Below are positions 4,694-7,133 of a stretch of 7,133 bases of DNA, in pieces. Positions within the stretch are counted from its first letter, which is position 1. Every line of letters starts with the position of its first letter. The position numbers were made by a program, and so were the translations under genes. Under the pieces are notes generated by a model that had not been told where the DNA came from, did no database searches, and saw only the letters and a list, made by a program, of their open reading frames with translations. The DNA is from Rhodospirillales bacterium (GTDB lineage: Bacteria; Pseudomonadota; Alphaproteobacteria; Rhodospirillales; JASLLV01): NCBI GenBank assembly GCA_030754475.1, contig JASMAE010000359.1, positions 1 through 7,133 on the forward strand, given 5' to 3'.

Positions 4694-6808
4694 TTGGCAA
4701 CAAAGAAGGATTCCGTGCGGATGGCCGTCGACATCGGCGGCACGTTCACCGACGTGGTGCTGGCCATCGGCGAGCGCCTGATTACCGCCAAGGTCCTGAC
4801 CACGGCACGAGCGCCTGAACGCGGCGTCCTTGAGGGGATCGACACGGTGCTCGCGAGCGCAGGCATCGCGCCCGAACGGATCGACTTCGTCGTCCACGGA
4901 ACGACGCTGGCGACCAACGCGCTGATCGAGCGCAAGGGCGCCAGGACCGCGCTGATCGTGACCGAGGGGTTCCGCGATTCCTTGGAGATGGCGCACGAGA
5001 ACCGCTTTGAGCAATACGACATCTTGATCGACCGCCCCACGCCGCTGGTGCCGCGAAGCCTGCGCTGGCCGGTACGCGAGCGCTTGGGCGCTACGGGCCG
5101 GGTCCTTATCGCCTTGGACGAGGATTCGGTCGCGGCCCTGATTCCTGTCATCAAAGCGGAAGGGATCGAGAGCGTCGCCATCGGCCTGATCCACGCCTAC
5201 GTGGACGACCGCCACGAGCGCCGCGTCGCCGAGATCATCGCCGACGCGTACCCCGATTTGAACATTTCGCTCGCGTCCGCCGTCTGCCCCGAGATCCGCG
5301 AGTACGAGCGCCAGTCCACCACCTGCGCCAACGCCTACGTCCAACCCCTGATGGCGCGGTATCTGAAGGCGCTGGACGGGAGGCTGCGCGCGATCGGAAT
5401 CAAGGCGCCGTTCCTGTTGATGACGTCGTCGGGCGGGCTGGCGACCCTTGAGACCGCGATGCGCTTTCCGGTCCGCCTCGTCGAATCGGGGCCCGCTGGC
5501 GGCGCGATTCTGGCCAGCCAGATCGCCGCAGAATGCGGACTCGAGCGCGTGCTCTCGTTCGACATGGGCGGCACCACCGCCAAGGTCTGCCTGATCGACG
5601 ACGCCGAGCCCCTGACCACGCGCGCATTCGAAGTGGGCCGGGTCTACCGGTTCCTGAAGGGAAGCGGCCTGCCGCTACGCATCCCCGCGATCGAGATGGT
5701 CGAGATCGGCGCCGGCGGCGGGTCTATCGCCGACGTGGACACGCTTCGGCGCGTGGCGGTGGGCCCGGAAAGCGCGGGCGCCGAGCCCGGACCCGCATGC
5801 TACGACCGCGGCGGCGAACGTGCGACGGTAACGGATGCGGATCTGGTGCTCGGGCGGCTGGATGCGGCGCGCTTCGCCGGGGGCGCGGTCCGTATCGCGC
5901 CCGAACGCGCGCGCGCGGCGCTCGCCGGCACCATCGGGGCGTCGCTGAACCTTTCGGAACCGCTTGCCGCCTTCGCCGTCAGCGAGGTGGTGGACGAGAA
6001 CATGGCCAACGCGGCCCGGGTGCACGCCATCGAGTGGGGGCGCTCGGCCGCGGGCCGGGCGTTGGTGGCCTACGGGGGCGCGGCGCCGCTGCACGCGCCT
6101 CGCCTCGCCGACAAACTCGGGATCGACACCATCGTCGTGCCCACCGGCGCCGGCGTCGGCGCCGCGATCGGATTCCTGCGCGCACCGGTGGCGTACGAGG
6201 TGGTGCGCAGCCGCCACTTGAAGATTTCGGAATTCGCGGCCGCGCCGATCAACGCGATCCATCGCGAGATGCGCGCCGAGGCGCTCGGCGTGGTCCGCCA
6301 GGCCGCGCCAAGCGGGGCGTTGGACGAATCGCGGACCGCTTACATGCGCTACATCGGCCAAGGCCACGAGATCGAGGTCGCGCTGCCGGTGCGAAGCCTG
6401 CGCGACCGCGACGGGGACACGCTTCGCCACGCCTTCGACGAGACCTACGAGACCCTATTCGGGCGTACCATTCCCGGCCTCGACGTCGAGGCGCTGAGCT
6501 GGACGTTGACCGTGCGCTCGATCGTGCCCCGGCCTCCGCCGGTGGGCCGGACGCGGGTCCTGCGCAAGCGCCCGGAAGTCCGCGGCGTGCGCCCTTTGTT
6601 CGAGGCTGAGCGCGCCGATTATGTGGACGCGCCGGTCTATTGGCGCGATGACTTGAAGCCGGGCGTGCGAATTCGCGGCCCGGCGCTGATCGCAGAAGAC
6701 CAGACCACCACCGTGGTGCCCGCCTCGTTCGATGCGCATATCAACGCACCCGGCTACATCGTGCTGACGCGCAAGGCGCGCCGGCGCAAGGAGGCCGCTA
6801 AGGCATGA
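4694..6808 (+). CDS. hyuA: Hydantoinase/oxoprolinase family protein, subunit A (N-methylhydantoinase A-like)
   Basis: This 704-residue ATP-dependent subunit belongs to the hydantoinase A / 5-oxoprolinase family, whose members open cyclic amides (hydantoins, 5-oxoproline) with subunit B; relatives serve as acetone or acetophenone carboxylase subunits. The N-terminal region (about 11-185) has the phosphate loop 'AVDIGGTFTDVV' (11-22), 'VVHGTTLATNALIERKG' (66-82) and 'TEGFRDSLEMAHENR' (90-104). The actin-like ATPase core (about 205-490) has 'MTSSGGLAT' (243-251), 'RLVESGPAGGAILAS' (261-275), 'FDMGGTTAKVCL' (289-300), 'EIGAGGGSIA' (337-346), 'GPESAGAEPGPACY' (357-370) and 'VPTGAGVGAAIGFLRAP' (482-498). 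A C-terminal domain follows, with 'YIGQGHEIEV' (553-562) and 'IRGPALIAEDQTTTVVP' (660-676). Length fits the family. The start is ambiguous: TTG 4694 is listed, but ATG 4721 (residue 10), 10 nt after AAGGA, would also keep the whole ATPase loop. Substrate is unknown. Confidence 0.94.
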   Translation: MATKKDSVRMAVDIGGTFTDVVLAIGERLITAKVLTTARAPERGVLEGIDTVLASAGIAPERIDFVVHGTTLATNALIERKGARTALIVTEGFRDSLEMAHENRFEQYDILIDRPTPLVPRSLRWPVRERLGATGRVLIALDEDSVAALIPVIKAEGIESVAIGLIHAYVDDRHERRVAEIIADAYPDLNISLASAVCPEIREYERQSTTCANAYVQPLMARYLKALDGRLRAIGIKAPFLLMTSSGGLATLETAMRFPVRLVESGPAGGAILASQIAAECGLERVLSFDMGGTTAKVCLIDDAEPLTTRAFEVGRVYRFLKGSGLPLRIPAIEMVEIGAGGGSIADVDTLRRVAVGPESAGAEPGPACYDRGGERATVTDADLVLGRLDAARFAGGAVRIAPERARAALAGTIGASLNLSEPLAAFAVSEVVDENMANAARVHAIEWGRSAAGRALVAYGGAAPLHAPRLADKLGIDTIVVPTGAGVGAAIGFLRAPVAYEVVRSRHLKISEFAAAPINAIHREMRAEALGVVRQAAPSGALDESRTAYMRYIGQGHEIEVALPVRSLRDRDGDTLRHAFDETYETLFGRTIPGLDVEALSWTLTVRSIVPRPPPVGRTRVLRKRPEVRGVRPLFEAERADYVDAPVYWRDDLKPGVRIRGPALIAEDQTTTVVPASFDAHINAPGYIVLTRKARRRKEAAKA
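6788..6794 (+). promoter_or_regulatory. Ribosome binding site of the hyuB-like gene
   Basis: A full AAGGAGG lies in the last codons of hyuA, 10 nt before the ATG at 6805. With the ATGA stop/start overlap (6805-6808), it supports coupled, roughly matched synthesis of the two hydantoinase subunits. Confidence 0.75.
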
Positions 6809-7133
6809 AGCGAAACTCGGACTTGGAGCTGATCCACACCCAGCTCATGTGGAACCGGCTGATCGCGGTGGTCGAGGAGCAGGCCCAAACCCTGGTCCGG
6901 ACCGCGTTCTCGACCGCGGTCCGCGAGTGCGGCGACTTGTCCGCCGGGGTCTTCGACCTGGGCGGGAGGATGCTGGCCCAGGCGGTCACCGGAACGCCGG
7001 GTCACGTCAACGCCATGGCGGCGTCGGTCAACCACTTCCGCGCCAAGTTTCCGCCCGAGACCATGAACGAGGGCGACGTGTTTCTCACCAACGATCCCTG
7101 GCTCGGGACCGGACACCTGAACGATTTCACCGT
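6805..7133 (+). CDS. hyuB: Hydantoinase B/oxoprolinase family protein, subunit B, 3'-truncated by the window end
   Basis: This is the start of the partner subunit of the hydantoinase/oxoprolinase enzyme, believed to act with subunit A on the cyclic amide substrate. About 109 codons are present; full family members are usually 500-600 residues, so the gene continues past the window. Visible landmarks are 'DLELIHTQLMWNRLIAVVEE' (6-25), 'LVRTAFSTAVRECGDLSAGV' (30-49), 'FDLGGRMLAQAVTGTPGHVN' (50-69) and 'EGDVFLTNDPWLGTGHLNDF' (88-107). The last resembles the family's conserved NDP.LG..HL.D metal/active-site stretch. The ATG overlaps the hyuA stop (ATGA), and a full ribosome site sits 10 nt upstream, so the start is secure. 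The reading frame shows no break up to the edge. Gene order A then B is the usual one. Substrate cannot be told apart (hydantoin, N-methylhydantoin, oxoproline, or a carboxylase-type ketone). Confidence 0.92.
   Translation, partial: MKRNSDLELIHTQLMWNRLIAVVEEQAQTLVRTAFSTAVRECGDLSAGVFDLGGRMLAQAVTGTPGHVNAMAASVNHFRAKFPPETMNEGDVFLTNDPWLGTGHLNDFT

Noticed and set aside
3567..4703. Minus-strand open frame of 378 codons opposite qor
   Set aside because: It mirrors the quinone reductase codons, has no recognisable domain, and overlaps a convincing gene over its whole length.
5533..6609. Plus-strand 358-codon frame inside hyuA
   Set aside because: It is extremely Arg/Gly/Ala-rich, typical of an out-of-frame reading of high-GC coding DNA. 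The hyuA frame carries all the conserved motifs.
1..7133. Mobile element, CRISPR array, toxin-antitoxin or defence system
   Set aside because: There are no transposase or integrase motifs, terminal repeats, regularly spaced repeats or short toxin/antitoxin pairs. All space is filled by metabolic and regulatory genes of uniform composition.

Overview
This is a high-GC bacterial window with tightly packed genes and strong G/C third-position bias. The gene content and protein style suggest an alphaproteobacterium, possibly Rhodospirillales-like: an ECF sigma factor followed by a 'YGA..DRWP' membrane protein, a PIG3-type quinone reductase, an N-formylglutamate amidohydrolase-family protein and hyuA/hyuB. 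The taxonomy is inferred from family resemblance only. No tRNA, rRNA, CRISPR array, transposase or phage gene is visible, and no stretch over 300 bases lacks a gene.

Left block (1-1171, plus strand): the 3' part of an ECF sigma factor gene, whose 5' end lies outside the window. It is translationally coupled (TAATG overlap) to a small single-pass membrane protein that sits where an anti-sigma factor usually sits. Middle (1176-2591, minus strand): a complete amidase-signature hydrolase. It converges on the sigma/anti-sigma pair with only 4 bp between stop codons. A 164-bp divergent intergenic region (2592-2755) follows and probably carries the promoters for both directions.

Right block (2756-7133, plus strand): four co-directional genes that look like one operon. 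They are an N-formylglutamate amidohydrolase-family enzyme, a zinc-free NAD(P)H:quinone oxidoreductase of the PIG3 type, hydantoinase/oxoprolinase subunit A (hyuA-like), and the start of subunit B (hyuB-like, cut by the window end). Gaps are 43 bp, 56 bp and an ATGA overlap.

Taken together, the amidase, the N-formyl-amino-acid hydrolase and the HyuA/HyuB ATP-dependent cyclic-amide hydrolase suggest a locus for breaking C-N bonds in amides, hydantoin- or oxoproline-like rings and N-acylated amino acids for nitrogen or carbon salvage. No substrate can be read from sequence. Nothing here is clearly a novel system. The most interesting items are the grouping itself, the zinc-motif-free anti-sigma candidate, and a short motif (GCAACC) repeated in the leaders of both divergent genes and in the next operon spacer.
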